Shown piece by piece: positions 1-10,962 of a stretch of 64,000 nucleotides of DNA. The notes under the pieces were generated by a model that made no database searches, was not told the DNA's origin, and was given only the letters and a program-made list of their open reading frames with translations. The first letter of the stretch is position 1. Every line of letters starts with the position of its first letter. The stretch is from Euglena gracilis (taxonomy: Eukaryota; Euglenida; Euglenophyceae; Euglenales). The stretch spans positions 4,910,267 to 4,974,266 of the forward strand of contig CP154955.1 of assembly GCA_039621445.1 (NCBI GenBank), given 5' to 3'. Made by a program: the position numbers and the translations under genes.

Positions 1-392
1 AGAGGGGGGGGGAGGGGTGTACCAACCCCCCAGCAGCGGGACTGCAGTAGGGAGTTGCGGCAGTGGGACGCCTCTCGGGTGATGCGGATTGTGGGTTGAC
101 GCATGACCGCCCGTATATTGCCGGCTTCGGGCAGGAGGCAACAACGTTCCCAAGGCCAGTGGGGTTCCCTGCAGAAGGGGCATGGATCCTCCGGCAGGAA
201 ATGAGGGTCCCAGAGGCCGTCACCCCATACGAATCTCCGACCACCCATTACGAGTTTGTATGGCCACCCGGGGGTGGGTTCGGCCTGGACCCATTCACAC
301 AATGGGGGAAGGTCGTGGGAGGAGAGATACGGGACGTCGCGATGGTGGGGTGATCGGACGGGAGGAGGGAGGGCCGCCCCTCCTTCGTTCTC
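1..392. other. No recognised gene; flank of retroelement remnant
   Basis: A weak open frame runs on the + strand at 63-353, but I recognise no family in it. The region adjoins the end of the minus-strand retroelement fragment and may be its 3' non-coding part. It opens with a G-rich tract. Confidence 0.3.
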
Positions 393-1369
393 CTACGGGG
401 ACGCATGAGGGGGCGGGTCGATGTGGAGGTAGAAGCACGTTCGCCAGCGGGGATGGGGCAGGAGCATACTTGCAGTTAGTGCGCCGCGGCGCTCCTGCCG
501 CGGCGCAAAATTATTTTTTCCGCGGTGGTCGCGGCGCACAGAAAGATTTTTGCCGCGGCTGTCGCGGCACGAGCAAAATTTATTGCCGCGGTGGTCGCGG
601 CGCAAGCGGAAAAATTTTCCGCGGTGGTTGCGGCACAAAATTTTTTTCTGCCCGGAGCTCAAGAACGTATTGGCAGCAACACAACACCCAACATTTTTTT
701 GGTGAAAAACAATTAGATTGATAGAAGGCGCTCACCTGGGCTTTGGCAAAACAAAGTGTTGCCAAGGTAGCACCAGTCCCACCCGTTGAATTTTTCCAAA
801 AAAAAGGTTCCGCGGCGGTCGCGGTGCACACATACACCAGTGCCGCGGCATCCGCGGCGCACAGAAAAAAATTTGCCGCGGCGCTGCCGGTTGCAAAAAA
901 AAAATTCCGCGGTGGTCGCGGCGCACGGAAACATTTTTTCCGGTCGCACTAACTGCAAGTATGGGCAGGAGTGCGGTGCCGCGGACGCGGAAGAGGGGTG
1001 CCTGCGGTAGCAACGTGGCGCGTAGGGCCGCTGCCTGCAGGCTCGGTAGGGCAGGGGACCAGTCCGGGGCCACGACCACGGCGTGGATGCCGTGCTGAAG
1101 GCCGTGTCGGAAGAGCTGTGGCAGGACCCGGAAGGGTGGGTTCATCCACAGGGCCTCAGGACGGTTCCATGTCTGGCTGAAGGCATCCACGGCCTCGTCC
1201 CAAAGGTGGCGAAATGGCAGTTGTGCCTGTCTGCAAAGGCGTCCATTTGGCAGGCGCAATGTCCAGTGCGCGTAGGGTCCATGGCACCCAGCTGGGGTCC
1301 AGGATGTAGTCAGAGAGAGAGGAGGGCCCTGGTAGCGGGTTGATATCACCGTCGGTGAGGATTACCATC
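393..1369 (-). pseudogene. Retroelement RNase H / C-terminal fragment, broken
   Basis: Read on the minus strand, the protein contains DAFADRHN in one frame, then LWDEAVDAFSQTWN, LWMNPPFRVLP, HAVVVAPDW and LFRVRGTALLP in another. This order (VDAFA..N, then a Trp-rich step, then NPPF, then VVAPxW) is the pattern seen downstream of reverse transcriptase in some LTR/DIRS-type retroelements of protists. There is a frameshift between the DAFADRHN part and the rest, near 1200-1240. The 499-bp element at 465-963 interrupts the frame. If it and one target copy are removed, the frame runs from LLP straight into HPRWRTCFYLHID and ends at a stop near 393. The upstream part, with reverse transcriptase, is absent; another inserted element starts at about 1364. 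Host-genome relic, not functional. The exact retroelement class is uncertain. Confidence 0.7.
465..963. mobile_element. Non-autonomous TIR element, 499 bp, 8-bp target duplication
   Basis: The terminal inverted repeats are 19 bp and perfect: CATACTTGCAGTTAGTGCG at the left and its reverse complement at 945-963. The 8-bp direct repeat GGCAGGAG flanks it at 457-464 and 964-971. The inside is a degenerate minisatellite of CCGCGGTGGTCGCGGCGCA-like units alternating with A/T runs, with no credible coding. An 8-bp duplication suggests mobilisation by a hAT-type transposase. It sits in, and breaks, the retroelement reading frame. Confidence 0.9.
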
Positions 1370-1725
1370 CCCCCCCCCATTATGTACCTCCCCCCGAGAA
1401 GCCGAAATTGGGGGGGAGGTACACAATGGGGGGGAGGTACACAATGGGGGGGGTACCCAGGTCCCATTCCCATACCCGACCGAACAGCCCAAAAGGGGTC
1501 ATTTTTGGCAACTTTATGGATGTTCACAAAAAATGGTCAATTTTCAGCACATTTGCCAAATATCACTTTTTGAAAACGTCCCAAAAACGTCGATTTTTGA
1601 GCACTTTTTTGGGAAATTATTTAGAAAAAGTGTTATAACGGTGAGCAACCATCCCCCCCCCATTATGTACCTCCCCCCCAGGGGGTACATAATGGGGGGG
1701 GGTACATAATGGGGGGGGGGGTGGT
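1364..1725. repeat. C/G-run inverted repeat element (family A)
   Basis: It starts with ACCATCCCCCC followed by CATTATGTACCTCCCCCC, and ends with the inverted form: GGTACATAATG, a long G run, then GGTGGT. Internal copies of GTACACAATG/CATTATGTAC surround a unique core. The ends resemble those of the insertion at 3742-3940, so both belong to one family. It appears to truncate the retroelement fragment on its left. Confidence 0.6.
1490..1645. repeat. Dispersed repeat R1, copy 1
   Basis: This stretch begins CCCAAAAGGGGTCATTTTTG and ends near GTGTTATAACGGTGAGC. It is clearly homologous over its whole length to 17270-17432, with scattered substitutions and small indels. It forms the core of the family A element here, but its second copy lies in a different setting. 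No coding sequence is evident. Confidence 0.75.
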
Positions 1726-1729
1726 ACGT

Positions 1730-1946
1730 CCCCGCGGCCGGTGGGGGGGTGTGCGGTTCCCGGGTCCTCGGAATCTGGCTCTGCGTCGAGGAGGAAGGGG
1801 CAGATGGCCTCGTGCCGCAGGCACCAGCCGGCGCTGCGGGAGGTGGCCTGAGTACCGCAGAGTGTACAGCGTATGTGATACCACCGAGCGGTCAGTAGGC
1901 TACCGGGGCTGCCGGATGGCCCCGGCGCTGGGGCCTCCACCTCCCA
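1730..1946 (-). other. Possible Cys/His-rich coding remnant
   Basis: A minus-strand frame reads CTLCGTQATSRSAGWCLRHE followed by AICPFLLD. The C-x2-C...C-x2-H-x4-C spacing could be a small zinc finger of the kind found in transposon proteins. It is short, lacks clear ends and stops at the neighbouring repeats. I cannot assign a family. Confidence 0.25.
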
Positions 1947-2391
1947 GGAGATCAGGCAGTAGACTTTGGTCATTTTGACCCCCCCTCCCCCCCCTATCCC
2001 CCTATGGTGAAGTTCACCGTTTGAAAGTTCACCAGGGGGTCCTGGACCCCCTCCCCCCCCCCTCTGCCTAACCCATCGGTGAACTTCACCGGTGAAGTTC
2101 ACCAAGGGAGCACTTTTTTGGCCAAAAATGGCCAAAAATGGCAGTTTGGGCAAGTTTTCGGAAATTTCGATAATCAACCTCAAAATGACCATTTTGAGAG
2201 GAAAGGAGCAAAATTTTACCCATGAAAATTTCACCCCCAACCATCGAAACGGTGAAGTTCACCGGTGAACTTCACCGGTGAACTTCACCGCCGAAAGTAC
2301 CCCCCCCCCCGGTGAATGTTCACCGGTGAACTTCACCGGTGAACTTCACCGGGGGGGTCCACAGCCCCCCCCCACCCCTGTCTAACCTCCC
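1947..2391. repeat. Dispersed repeat B, copy 1 (GGTGAACTTCACC palindromes)
   Basis: It begins GGAGATCAGGCAGTAGACTT and ends CCACCCCTGTCTAACCTCC. It contains many overlapping palindromes GGTGAACTTCACC/GGTGAAGTTCACC, a C-rich tract and a CCAAAAATGGCC block. Copy 2 lies at 20483-21294 with the same order of parts. Fragments of the palindromic part recur at 11418-11450 and 11665-11690. Confidence 0.8.
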
Positions 2392-2827
2392 CAAACGTGA
2401 AAGAGGACCTCCAACCGGTTGTGCCGTAGGACATCCCACAGGTCCACACTGTCCGGCCCGGGGAGGTCCCGGGGACCAGGACCGGGACCGGGGTTTGCCT
2501 CGATATCGCCACATGATAGCCAGTCTGAACCCCTCCCCTGCTTGTCCACCACCAGCACCGGCGGGCGGCTGCTGGCCCACCACTGTCTGGGGGGGATGGT
2601 CGACGTCTATTGGGGGGGGGGGGGGGGCGGCGCGGCACAAGGGGAATATCCGTCACGCTTGGGAGCTGGGGTATCTGGCTAGCCGCGGCTAGCCGCGGCT
2701 GGCTGGCAAAAAAAAGGAGGAGGTCTGGCCAGCCATGGCCAGCCACGGCTGGATGGCGGGATTATAGGAGGAGGAGGTCTGGCTGGATTGAGTGTTGAGG
2801 GAAAAAAAAGAGGGGGAGGAGGTGCCC

Positions 2828-3200
2828 CCTGTGTTAGTCAAGCGGACAGAGGGCCGGCTTCGATCGGTACCATCCGTCAGACGCACGGGTTCGATCCCGG
2901 ATCGGACCAGCCACGGCATCGCGACGCTGCCGGGCGGGGTAAGGAATGGCCGCTGTACGGCGGGAGTTCCGATGGCGTCGCTGGTGGACAAACAGATCGG
3001 TGGATCGTCCCACCGTGCCCGACGGGTGAGCGCCGTAACCATGTGTTACGGTGGTTGCCTGCCTTGCATCGTAGCATCAACTGGCTTCGGCCTACAGCTC
3101 GGCAAGGTAGACAACACGCACCCGTTGGATACGGTGGTTCGAGACCCTGGTCGGGGATGGAGGACCTCGAGTGCCTCGTACCCCAGGGCTAATGCCCCCC
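2828..3200 (+). repeat. Possible tRNA-derived SINE-like sequence
   Basis: TAGTCAAGCGG at about 2834 resembles a pol III A box, and GGGTTCGATCCCG at about 2887 resembles a B box, at tRNA-like spacing. A second B-box-like GGTTCGAGACC lies near 3136. I could not pair acceptor stems, so this is not a functional tRNA. A decayed tRNA-derived short retroelement is one reading; chance is another. Confidence 0.3.
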
Positions 3201-3579
3201 GGCGGAGTGTAGCTCCACGGGCGAGAAATGTTTGGGGGAGGAGGTCTGGCTGGCCGCGATGGGAAATTAGCGAACATTTTTTTCGCGTGAACCTTTTAAT
3301 CTTACTTTTCCCCAGTCATGGACACAGAAGTGTTGGCGGAGGTTGCTGGTAATCCGTTACCCTCATGCCCAGAAATGTGTCAGGACTTACGAATGACCCT
3401 CCTACAAGAAGGCCTGCGACAGCGTCGCTTCAAAGGCAGCTGGCTCACAAAGACTACCCGTGCTGTCAGACACAAGGCACCCAATTCTTTGACCCAGAAG
3501 ACTTTACCGAGGGAGGTTCACGAGATGCTTTTCTCTTGCGTGCACCCACCTCTTACCGGCTGATGCCACTGCTGCACTG

Positions 3580-4163
3580 GTGAAGCGATATGGCAGACAT
3601 GTTGCTCTACGGCATCGCCCAAGCCTGACCCCTACCGACTGTGTTTTGGCCGATTTGGCCTACGAGTCGGTCCCCAATTTTTTGACACCGGCCAAAAAAC
3701 GAACCGCCGGTGTGGGGCTGACCAAGGACGAGGAAGAGTACCATGCCCCCCCCATTGTGTACCCCCCCCATTGTGTACCCCCTGGGGGGGGAGGTACATA
3801 ATGGGGGGGGTAGCACCACCTTCTCCCATGTCCCGCCAAAGAAAAACTTGCCCCCCCCCATTGTGTACCTCCCCCCCATTATGTACCTCCTGCCCGGTTT
3901 TGGCCTCCCGGGGGGAGGTACATAAAGGGGGGGGGGCATGGTACAACCGCCTGCATCAATTTTACCGCAGCCGGGTGGAACAGGCCTTCGGCCGAGTGAA
4001 AAAGTGGGAAATTTTCCGCGCCGGATTCCGAGGGAAAGATTTTCATGTCCTTGAATGGGCTTTCACGGTCGTCTGTTCTGTCCTTAACGTGTACAATTCC
4101 ATTTGCGTCCCACACTGCCCTTACCGCCCAGTAGCAATGGCCAAAAGTTTTCAAAAGGCCTGA
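3580..4163 (+). pseudogene. PIF/Harbinger-like DDE transposase, C-terminal half, interrupted
   Basis: The frame reads VLADLAYESVPNFLTPAKK, then TKDEEEY, is broken by an insertion at 3742-3940, then resumes with NRLHQFYRSRVEQAFGRVKK, WEIFRAGFRGKDF and WAFTVVCSVLNVYNS, ending in TGA at 4161-4163. This matches the end of the DDE_Tnp_4 nuclease family: the second catalytic Asp in LADLAY, the KK.R linker, and the last catalytic Glu in RVEQAFGR. Deleting the insertion and one GTAC copy rejoins TAC with AAC in frame, so it entered an intact frame. The part before 3580 (from about 3318) is open but I could not align it to the family. Relic of a DNA transposon. Confidence 0.8.
3742..3940. mobile_element. 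199-bp inverted-repeat insertion in transposase frame (family A)
   Basis: It begins CATGCCCCCCC and ends GGGGGGGCATG, flanked by GTAC at 3738-3741 and 3941-3944. Internally it is made of inverted CATTGTGTACC / GGTACATAATG units and C/G runs around a 40-bp core. Removal of 203 bp (element plus one duplication) restores the transposase frame exactly. It does not fit the +4/-6 intron geometry seen in the transporter gene, so I call it an insertion, not an intron. Confidence 0.8.
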
Positions 4164-6834
4164 AATTTCAGTAAAGTGAAATTTGCACGGTTTTATTGCA
4201 TTTTTCCATATTTTCATGAAAACTCAAAAAATTGAAATCTAAAAAATTTCAAAGCATTCGCGGGCGATCGCGGACGGAAGGACTTCCTAATTGGGAGCAA
4301 ATCCGGTGTGTTCTCCCCTTGAAATTCGTTGTTTTTCTTTGTTTGGAACTCAGAATCCAACTATTTGAAGGATAAGGAATATGTTGATGCAGTATTTATT
4401 GACGTCGAAGCAGGTGTGCCCCTCTGAAGGTGACTTTTGAAGAATTGTTCTCCTGGTCTTTTCTGGTGCATCTAGACCACTTTCGAAAAATTGCCATTTT
4501 TTTTTTTTTTTTTTCCGCTGGGTGACAATTTTGAGTGCCACCCTCTTGTGTGGCAGGTCTTCTATTGTGCGTTTTGTTTTTCTATCATTTTCTGGCGGTC
4601 CATATGGTTTTCTGGTGGTGTTTTACATGAAGGAACTTTTGCTTCCATTTCACAGAGAACACTTGCTGCAGCTCTGTCTTTGACCTGTTTTTTGGGAGTG
4701 TTTTCACCTCGCATTGTCTGCTTTTAGTTTTAGGACATGTGGCTTCATTCTGGAATTTTGCCAGATTTGCCATTGTTCTTTTTTCCGTCCCATTTGTCCG
4801 ATTCTTCCATGTTGTGTTTCATGTATGATTCTTCCACTCACAGGTTCTACGTGTAGAATGTGAAGTTTGGTCAAAGAAGTTACAAAAGAAGAAGAAGAAG
4901 TGAAGGTATTGGCAGCTGTTGTCAGGGTCCTGTGTTTTGCAGAAAAAACAAAGGGCTCCTGGATCGCCCCCCCCCCCCCCGGCGGGTTTTCCCCTTGCAT
5001 CTCGCCGTTAGATCGGGCTGGTGAGCTCGGCTTGATTTCGGCAGCGGGTGGGTATTCGGCCAGTGGGGGTTGTCCCAGGGTGCTGGGCCCGAGGGTGGGG
5101 GAGCAGTTTATCACAAGGCGGGGTGTGGTGGCTGGCTTGTCCTGGGGGGGGGGGGCGTGCCCAGGGTTTGGTTGATGGCTTTCCGAAGGGCGGTTGGAAG
5201 TGGCCTGTCCATACCCGGGGGGGGGGGGGGGGCGCAGGAGGGGTGTCATGCCAAAATGGCGCTCCCCTGGGGCTGTCTCCCGGGCTTGTGGCCAGGGGGT
5301 GCCTGGGTCCTGTTGGGGGGGGGGGGGGCAGCTTTCCCCGAGCAGGCAAAGTGTGGCCACTGGGTCCTCACCAATGGGTGACACCACTTCATGTGGGAGT
5401 TCGGGATGCATGTGACCGTGGGGTGGGGGGGGTCCTCACCAACAAATGTGGGCATGTAATCATATGGGGCGACGGCGGTACAGTTGGGGTTTTTTGGGGA
5501 CCCCCCCCCCTGTGCAGTTGGGATTTTCGGGACCCCCCCCTAGTGCCGACCCCCCCCCCCGAGACAGATGAAAATTTTGACATCAAAAATGGCCTTTTCA
5601 GACCAAAAAAAAGGCCTTAAAAATTTTTTCCGGCGCCTTCGGCGCCGGTTTTGGGCCGATTTTTGAGGGGGGGGTTTGCAGTACAGTTAGGACCATAGGT
5701 GCCGGATCAAATTTTTCTCGTAACACAAAACGTTCACAATCACCTCGATTTTTATTGAAGAAAAGCAAAGGTTTTTACCCCGTGCCTCCCGCAGGGCAGC
5801 GAAACGGTGGCCATTTTTTCTGGATAGAAAGGTGAAATGGTCACATGAAATTCTTTTTAAGATTGGACCCCTGGGGAGCGTGGGTGCGCCGGACTTGGGG
5901 ATGGGTCGTGCGTGCACGGTTTTCCTCCATTTTTTTATAAGAAAAATCGGGGTTCAATCACGATTCCCGGTGCGGAAACGGGGGGCGCCGAACCATGCCA
6001 AGAATGGCATCGCGAGCATGTGTCTCGCACTGAAATTTCCTTCGCCCTGCCAATTCAGCCATTTGCATTGCCTTTCTTGCTTATGACATGTTGAGGTCGG
6101 CCTCCTGTTCCAATTACATTGCCGAAATTTCAGAATTTTTTGGGCCACGATTCCTCGGTGAGCACCCGTGAATGATTCACTAGTGCGCAGGTGTTCACTA
6201 GTGAACCATTCACTACTGCCGTAGTGTTCACTAGTGAATGGACCCCGATTCCTCACGTGGGGAAGCCCGTGAATGGTTAACGTTTTAAAAAAAAGTTATC
6301 CCAACCCCAAAGACCAATGTGGGCTGGGGACAAGGGAGCTAAAATGTCAAATTTCAGTGCTGCCCGAAGGGCAGCTAGACGGTAATGGTTTTCCTCCAAC
6401 AAAATGTTAAAATACACCTAAAATATATATCAGAAAAGGCAGGGCAGAACTGGCGTCTCTGATGCCATGTTCACGACGGAACCGGCGTCCCTCACCGCTT
6501 TTTTGCAACAAAAGTTGTGTGTTGTCCAAGAGTCAGGGGGAGATCGGGGGTGGGGACCGCGGCACCGAAAGCGCCGTGGTCCCCGATCCCCCCTACAGAC
6601 ATGCGCCAAACATCGCGTGCAACTAACATCGCTGGGACTTAAACCGAGGTGTCTAACTCCGCGGGTCCCTCCCGTCCGAGGGATTAATTCCGCGCTGCCG
6701 TCGCGCCGTGGTTATTTTCTATTGTTCCGGCGGGATATTGCCTAGCAAACAGCACCCCCGGTGAAATCCGTGAACAGCACCATGCACGGCCTACTCTTTG
6801 TCTGGAGTTATTCGCCTCGCCCTCACGACTGGAT
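4164..6834. other. No gene seen; repeats and C/G runs
   Basis: 4200-4900 is moderately AT-rich with no credible ORF. 4968-5560 is dense in G and C runs; long frames there are proline/glycine artefacts. A GGCGCC palindrome lies at 5630-5648. 6165-6240 has several ACTAGTGAA palindromes in tandem. Confidence 0.6.
6357..6590. repeat. Dispersed repeats R2 and R3, copy 1
   Basis: 6357-6400 (GCTGCCCGAAGGGCAGCTAG...) matches 11908-11950. 6505-6590 (GTCCAAGAGTCAGGGGGAG...GGGGACC) matches 11508-11590. The order of the two blocks is swapped between the two sites, so they moved or decayed independently. No coding evidence. Confidence 0.65.
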
Positions 6835-7036
6835 CAGGCTTCTTTTTAACTCACCTGACCCCACCCCTCGGGGAGGGGGGTGGGTGGGTGGCCCCCCCCC
6901 CCCCCCCGGGGGAGGGGGTCCCGCGCCGGGTATACCTTTTCGGCGCGAAGCGCCGAAAATTTTTGAAAATTGCCTTTAGCGGGCCCGAGTTTGGGGGGGG
7001 GTCCCCGCCCCCCCCCCCGTCTTAAAAAGAAGCCTG
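6835..7036. mobile_element. Non-autonomous TIR element, 202 bp, 8-bp target duplication
   Basis: The terminal repeats CAGGCTTCTTTTTAA and TTAAAAAGAAGCCTG are perfect over 15 bp. The 8-bp direct repeat GACTGGAT flanks it at 6827-6834 and 7037-7044. The inside is a C run followed by a G run, then a GGCGCGAAGCGCC hairpin. CAG-type ends with 8-bp duplications fit hAT elements. A related element lies at 55294-55476, and single ends of the same type occur near 23243 and 53634. Confidence 0.9.
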
Positions 7037-7044
7037 GACTGGAT

Positions 7045-8280
7045 GACAAAGGGGCAGTGCGAAATTTTCTGGGGGGAGAGTTTCTTTCAACCAGTCCTGC
7101 TGGGTGAAACCTGTGGGGGATAAACATTGGGGATGAAAAAACACCCCAAAATCCAAAAAGATGTTTTACATGTTTTTGTGCAGATTCTTTTACCACACCT
7201 AACTGCAAAAACTGGACCTTTCAGTCACTCTAAAAACCTCACTCTGAAAAAACTTCACATGTTTCAGAACAAAAGGCAAACAGAAGAAATCGATCGAGGA
7301 ATTACACAAACAGGGTCTTCTGGTTTTCTGTGAAAACACACCACTTGTCTTGTGCCACATCTCTTCTTGTTTTAGTGATCTGTCCACTTTGATGAAGGTA
7401 GCACCTGTGAAGGCAGGGTATCATTTCAACAGACACATGTCAAATTTGACGTGGAAATATGGTCAAACCACACAGGAAAAGGTAAAATAACAACAAATTG
7501 CCACACAGAAAATGACAGAAAAGATCTGTGAAAAAAGTTTTGCCACAGACAACTCAATCCACAGATTGAATACTGACACCATTGACCATTGACACCAGTT
7601 TGAATTGCATGAAAACCAACCAGTGAAACAATTGAACACACCAACTTAGCCAAAATAAGCGTTGCAGGCCCAAAAGGTACCAGCAGGGCTGATAATCCCA
7701 GAATAGCAGCAGCATGTCGAACTTCTGGAGCTGCAGGTAAGGGCTGAGAAGCCCACTTCACTATGACATTGGCCTGGTACTTCACTCCACCTTGTTAGTG
7801 TCTTTGAACTTAAACTTGTATGTACTTGAACCCTTGTAATGAACTTGAACTTGATACCAGTACTTGTAACTTGAATATTTCTTGTAAACGCACCAGGAAC
7901 TTGCCCGTCACCAGCACTTGTAACTTGAACCCCTCCAGGGGCTTTCACTTCTCGGCCATGTAATATGTCGAAAAAAACAGACACTCAGAAAAAACATTAG
8001 GAATCACCAAAGGCAAAAACTTTGTGGGGGATTATTACGCGGGGTTTTATTGCGCGGCTCGGCCGTGTCCGAGGGGTTAAATTAATTTAATAAAACCCTT
8101 CGGAAAAAGGGAGCGCGAGCATTAGTGTTCCACAGAATTTGGCGCATATCTGTAACACCTTGGAGGTTGGACAGGGGTGCGGTGAGGAGGGGCAAGACTG
8201 GGCAAATTTCACGATTTTTTATTTTTTCAGAAAATTTCAAAATTTTCAATATTTTCAATATTTTCATTGAAAAAATGGGA
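7045..8280. other. No gene seen
   Basis: Moderately AT-rich sequence without a convincing ORF. 7810-7935 contains repeated AACTTGAACTTG / ACTTGTAACTTGAA words. 8215-8275 is an ATTTTCAA-rich stretch just before the hAT reading frame and may be its 5' non-coding part. Confidence 0.5.
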
Positions 8281-10712
8281 GAATCCTAATAGGAAATGCC
8301 CAAGCGGCCTATTCATACTTATGGGAACGATTTGTGAACGATTTCGATGTTCTCACAAGGGACAAGCAATTGAAGGCGCTGACTGTAAGATGCAAGCACT
8401 GCCCCTGGGAAAGTGTCTTCAATATTACAAGAATGAAGGAGCACTTGGCATCAAAACACGCAGAGGATGGTCCCAAGACAAAAAAACAATGCACGTTGTT
8501 TGCATACGCCGACCGATCATTTGGCCCCTCCCAGCAGGAGCGAACAACCAGCCTTCTGGCGATGCTGCAAGTGCACTATGGACTGTCATTCTCTGCCGTG
8601 ACCAGTATGGAAATGCAGAATCTTCTGAAGTATTTGCGGCCAGAGGTTCACGTGCCGTCCCGAAGGACATTGCAAAGACGAGTGGACGGCCTGTACCACA
8701 GCCTGAAGGACAAAGTGTATTCCTTTCTACAACAAGTGGAGAGTGTGTCTTTGATGATCGATGGGTGGGAGGACCACAACAAGTGTGAGTGCATCGCCGT
8801 GACTGCCAAGCCACTGAATCCATCCCTGCATCCTGTGCTGATCCGCTTCCATCGTATGACCACCCGTGCGACAACAGAACAGTTGCATGAATGTTTGGAG
8901 GTTTGCCATTTGTAATCGGCCCATCCAATTTGTCATCTTTGGTCAGGGCTGTGTACGAGATCTTCTGTCTGCGGGTTGCAAAGTGGTGGCTGCATGTGCG
9001 GACAACGCCCGCAACATCCAAGGAGCTGTGAACACGCTCAACAACAGCCACAGTTGTATTCCACTGAACTGCTGGGCCCACGCAGCAGAGCTGATGAGCA
9101 AGGACCTGGCCACCCTGTGGCCAGACTGTTATGAAAAAGCCCACCAGCTGGAGAGATATTTCCATGACCACCATTACCAAAGGTGTGATGAAGGCCGCAT
9201 GCAGAATGTGTTCGATTGCTTCACAGGCAGTGCTACATTGAAGAAACGCAGAGGACTGGGGGCACCATCTTGACACATCCGGGTTCGACCCGATGGAGCA
9301 GCCAGCACAACATGTTGAAAAGTGTTCACAAGAACAGAGCCACCATTGAGAACGTGCTCACCCGTCTCAGAAGGGAGAAGGTCCGTGACCCAGAGTTCAT
9401 CGCCCTTGCTTGGGTGTGGAGCAACGCAGTATGGGACGACTGGGAACACCTGCTTCGGCAAGGGCTTCAAATGGAAGTTTTACTTTTTTTGTTTCAATGC
9501 ATGAAGCCCTGAATTAGACTGACAGAGCATGTGACCGAGTTCATTGTGTGGCTCCAAGGAGATGATGCCACGTTGGGGGCTGCGATGCAGTGTTACATCG
9601 ACTTACGCGGACATCTGGAAGAGGTGCTTGCAGACCTGCCGAGCAGTCTGCGAAAACATGGTCAGCACAGGCAACCACAGGTCACCTTGGGCTTGGGCAG
9701 GGTTGGTTGCAATGCTCGTCCAGAAAAGGTTCCCTGGGGAAGTTTGTCTTTGTAGTATGCTAGTCCATGGTGCGTCCTGGAAATTGCATTGCCTGGTGTG
9801 GTTATGAGGTGTCTTTGTAGTAATATTTCTGTCTGTGGTGTGCATGGCCCCATCCTTCATCGAGGAACGCGACACGTTCTTCTTTCGGGACTGGAGCTGC
9901 CTGGCGTACATCATGGACCCGAACTACAGAGGTGCCCAGTTGGGTCCTCATCCAGGCACTTCCACATTGTCATCCCCATTGTCCTGAATTTGCACTTAAA
10001 TTTTTTTTGATTTCAGGCAGGGAAGCGGTTTCTGAAGCTGTGTCGTAATTTTTACTCTTTTTGTTTTGCATTCTTTTTGCCTTGCACGACCTCTGCTGAT
10101 CTGCTGTTGGGGGAACCTGAGCCTGACGGTTGAGGGACACATTGGCCTTCTTCCATGCGACGGCCTGGAAGACTGTCATGGGCGACGCCGAAGCGCCCAC
10201 TGCTGACGACATGTGCGACTATTTGAAGCTGGATGGAGTTTACTCTGTACCTCCTGGAATGCAGACCAGGGGCTTTCAGTTAAAAGTTGACCCCCAGCCT
10301 CAGCCGTAAAGTTAGCAGCCCCCCACCCTAGCCTCAGCCGTAAAATTTGCAGCCCCCCCCCCCCGCCCTAGCCTCAGCGCTTTGAAAATTTTGTCAGCCC
10401 CCCCCCCCCCCCCCCTAGCCCTCATCAGCAGAGCCTGTTACCGTTTTTTAAAGTTAGCAGCCCCCCCCCCCCCCAACCCCCCCCCCCCAGCCTCAGCCGT
10501 AAAGTTAGCAGCCCCCCCCCATCCTCGGCCATAAACCCCCTGCTGCAGACTGAGGGTTTGTCGGGGTACAAGTGGTGGGGCCTCTACAAGGACACGAACC
10601 TCAGTGCATTTGGCGCACTCCTGTGTGGTATACCGGCATCAGCAGCAGCAGTTGAAAGAGTCTGGTCTGTGGCAGGCCATCAGGTGGGTGATCGTGAATC
10701 GTTGGCAGGCCA
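8281..10712 (+). pseudogene. hAT-family transposase, decayed
   Basis: An in-frame run begins near 8281 without a clear ATG. A BED-type zinc finger follows: CKHCPWESVFN with MKEHLASKH (C-x2-C...H-x4-H). Next come SRRTLQRRVDGLY and SLMIDGWED, with the first catalytic Asp region. After a frameshift near 8900 come CADNARNIQGAVN (second Asp) and CWAHAAELMSKDL. After another shift near 9275 come TRWSSQHNMLKSV, an in-frame TGA at 9510-9512, then TEFIVWLQGDDATLG. Further pieces are RDWSCLAYIMDPNYRG (about 9884) and the C-terminal dimerisation motif GIPASAAAVERVWSVAG (about 10629). The parts are in family order and span the length of a full transposase. A C-rich tandem repeat (10275-10540) separates the last two. 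I found no TIR for it. It is dead, but related copies could mobilise the 8-bp-duplication elements in this window. Confidence 0.88.
10275..10540. repeat. C-run minisatellite inside the hAT relic
   Basis: Four or five imperfect units of CCTCAGCCGTAAAGTTAGCAG followed by a C run of variable length. It lies between the penultimate and last hAT motifs and is the probable cause, or consequence, of its breakage. Confidence 0.8.
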
Positions 10713-10752
10713 GTCAAGGTGGCTCCTCCTATGCCTTTTTTGGGGGGGGTAT

Positions 10753-10962
10753 TAACCCCTTCTTTTACGGTAAGGTTTGCTTTTGGAGTGCCTGGCAAAA
10801 GCGTTGGACATTCTGGTGCAACTGGTTTATATTCACGCTAACTCATGATTTTTTTCATTTGCGAGCGGTAACACCCCCTTCATTTACGGTAATGTTTGCC
10901 TTTGACGTGCCTGGCAACAACGTTGGAGAACCTGGTGCAAGAGGTTTTTATTCGCTTTAACT
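10753..10962. repeat. Direct duplication of about 100 bp
   Basis: 10753-10852 and 10870-10962 share CTTCxTTTACGGTAAxGTTTGC, TGCCTGGCAA, GTTGGA and GGTTTxTATTC in the same order, with about 20% divergence. This is an old tandem duplication just downstream of the hAT frame. Confidence 0.75.

Noticed and set aside
4704-5411. 235-codon Pro-rich minus-strand frame
   Set aside because: Made mostly of C/G runs; no domain, no start context, biased composition.
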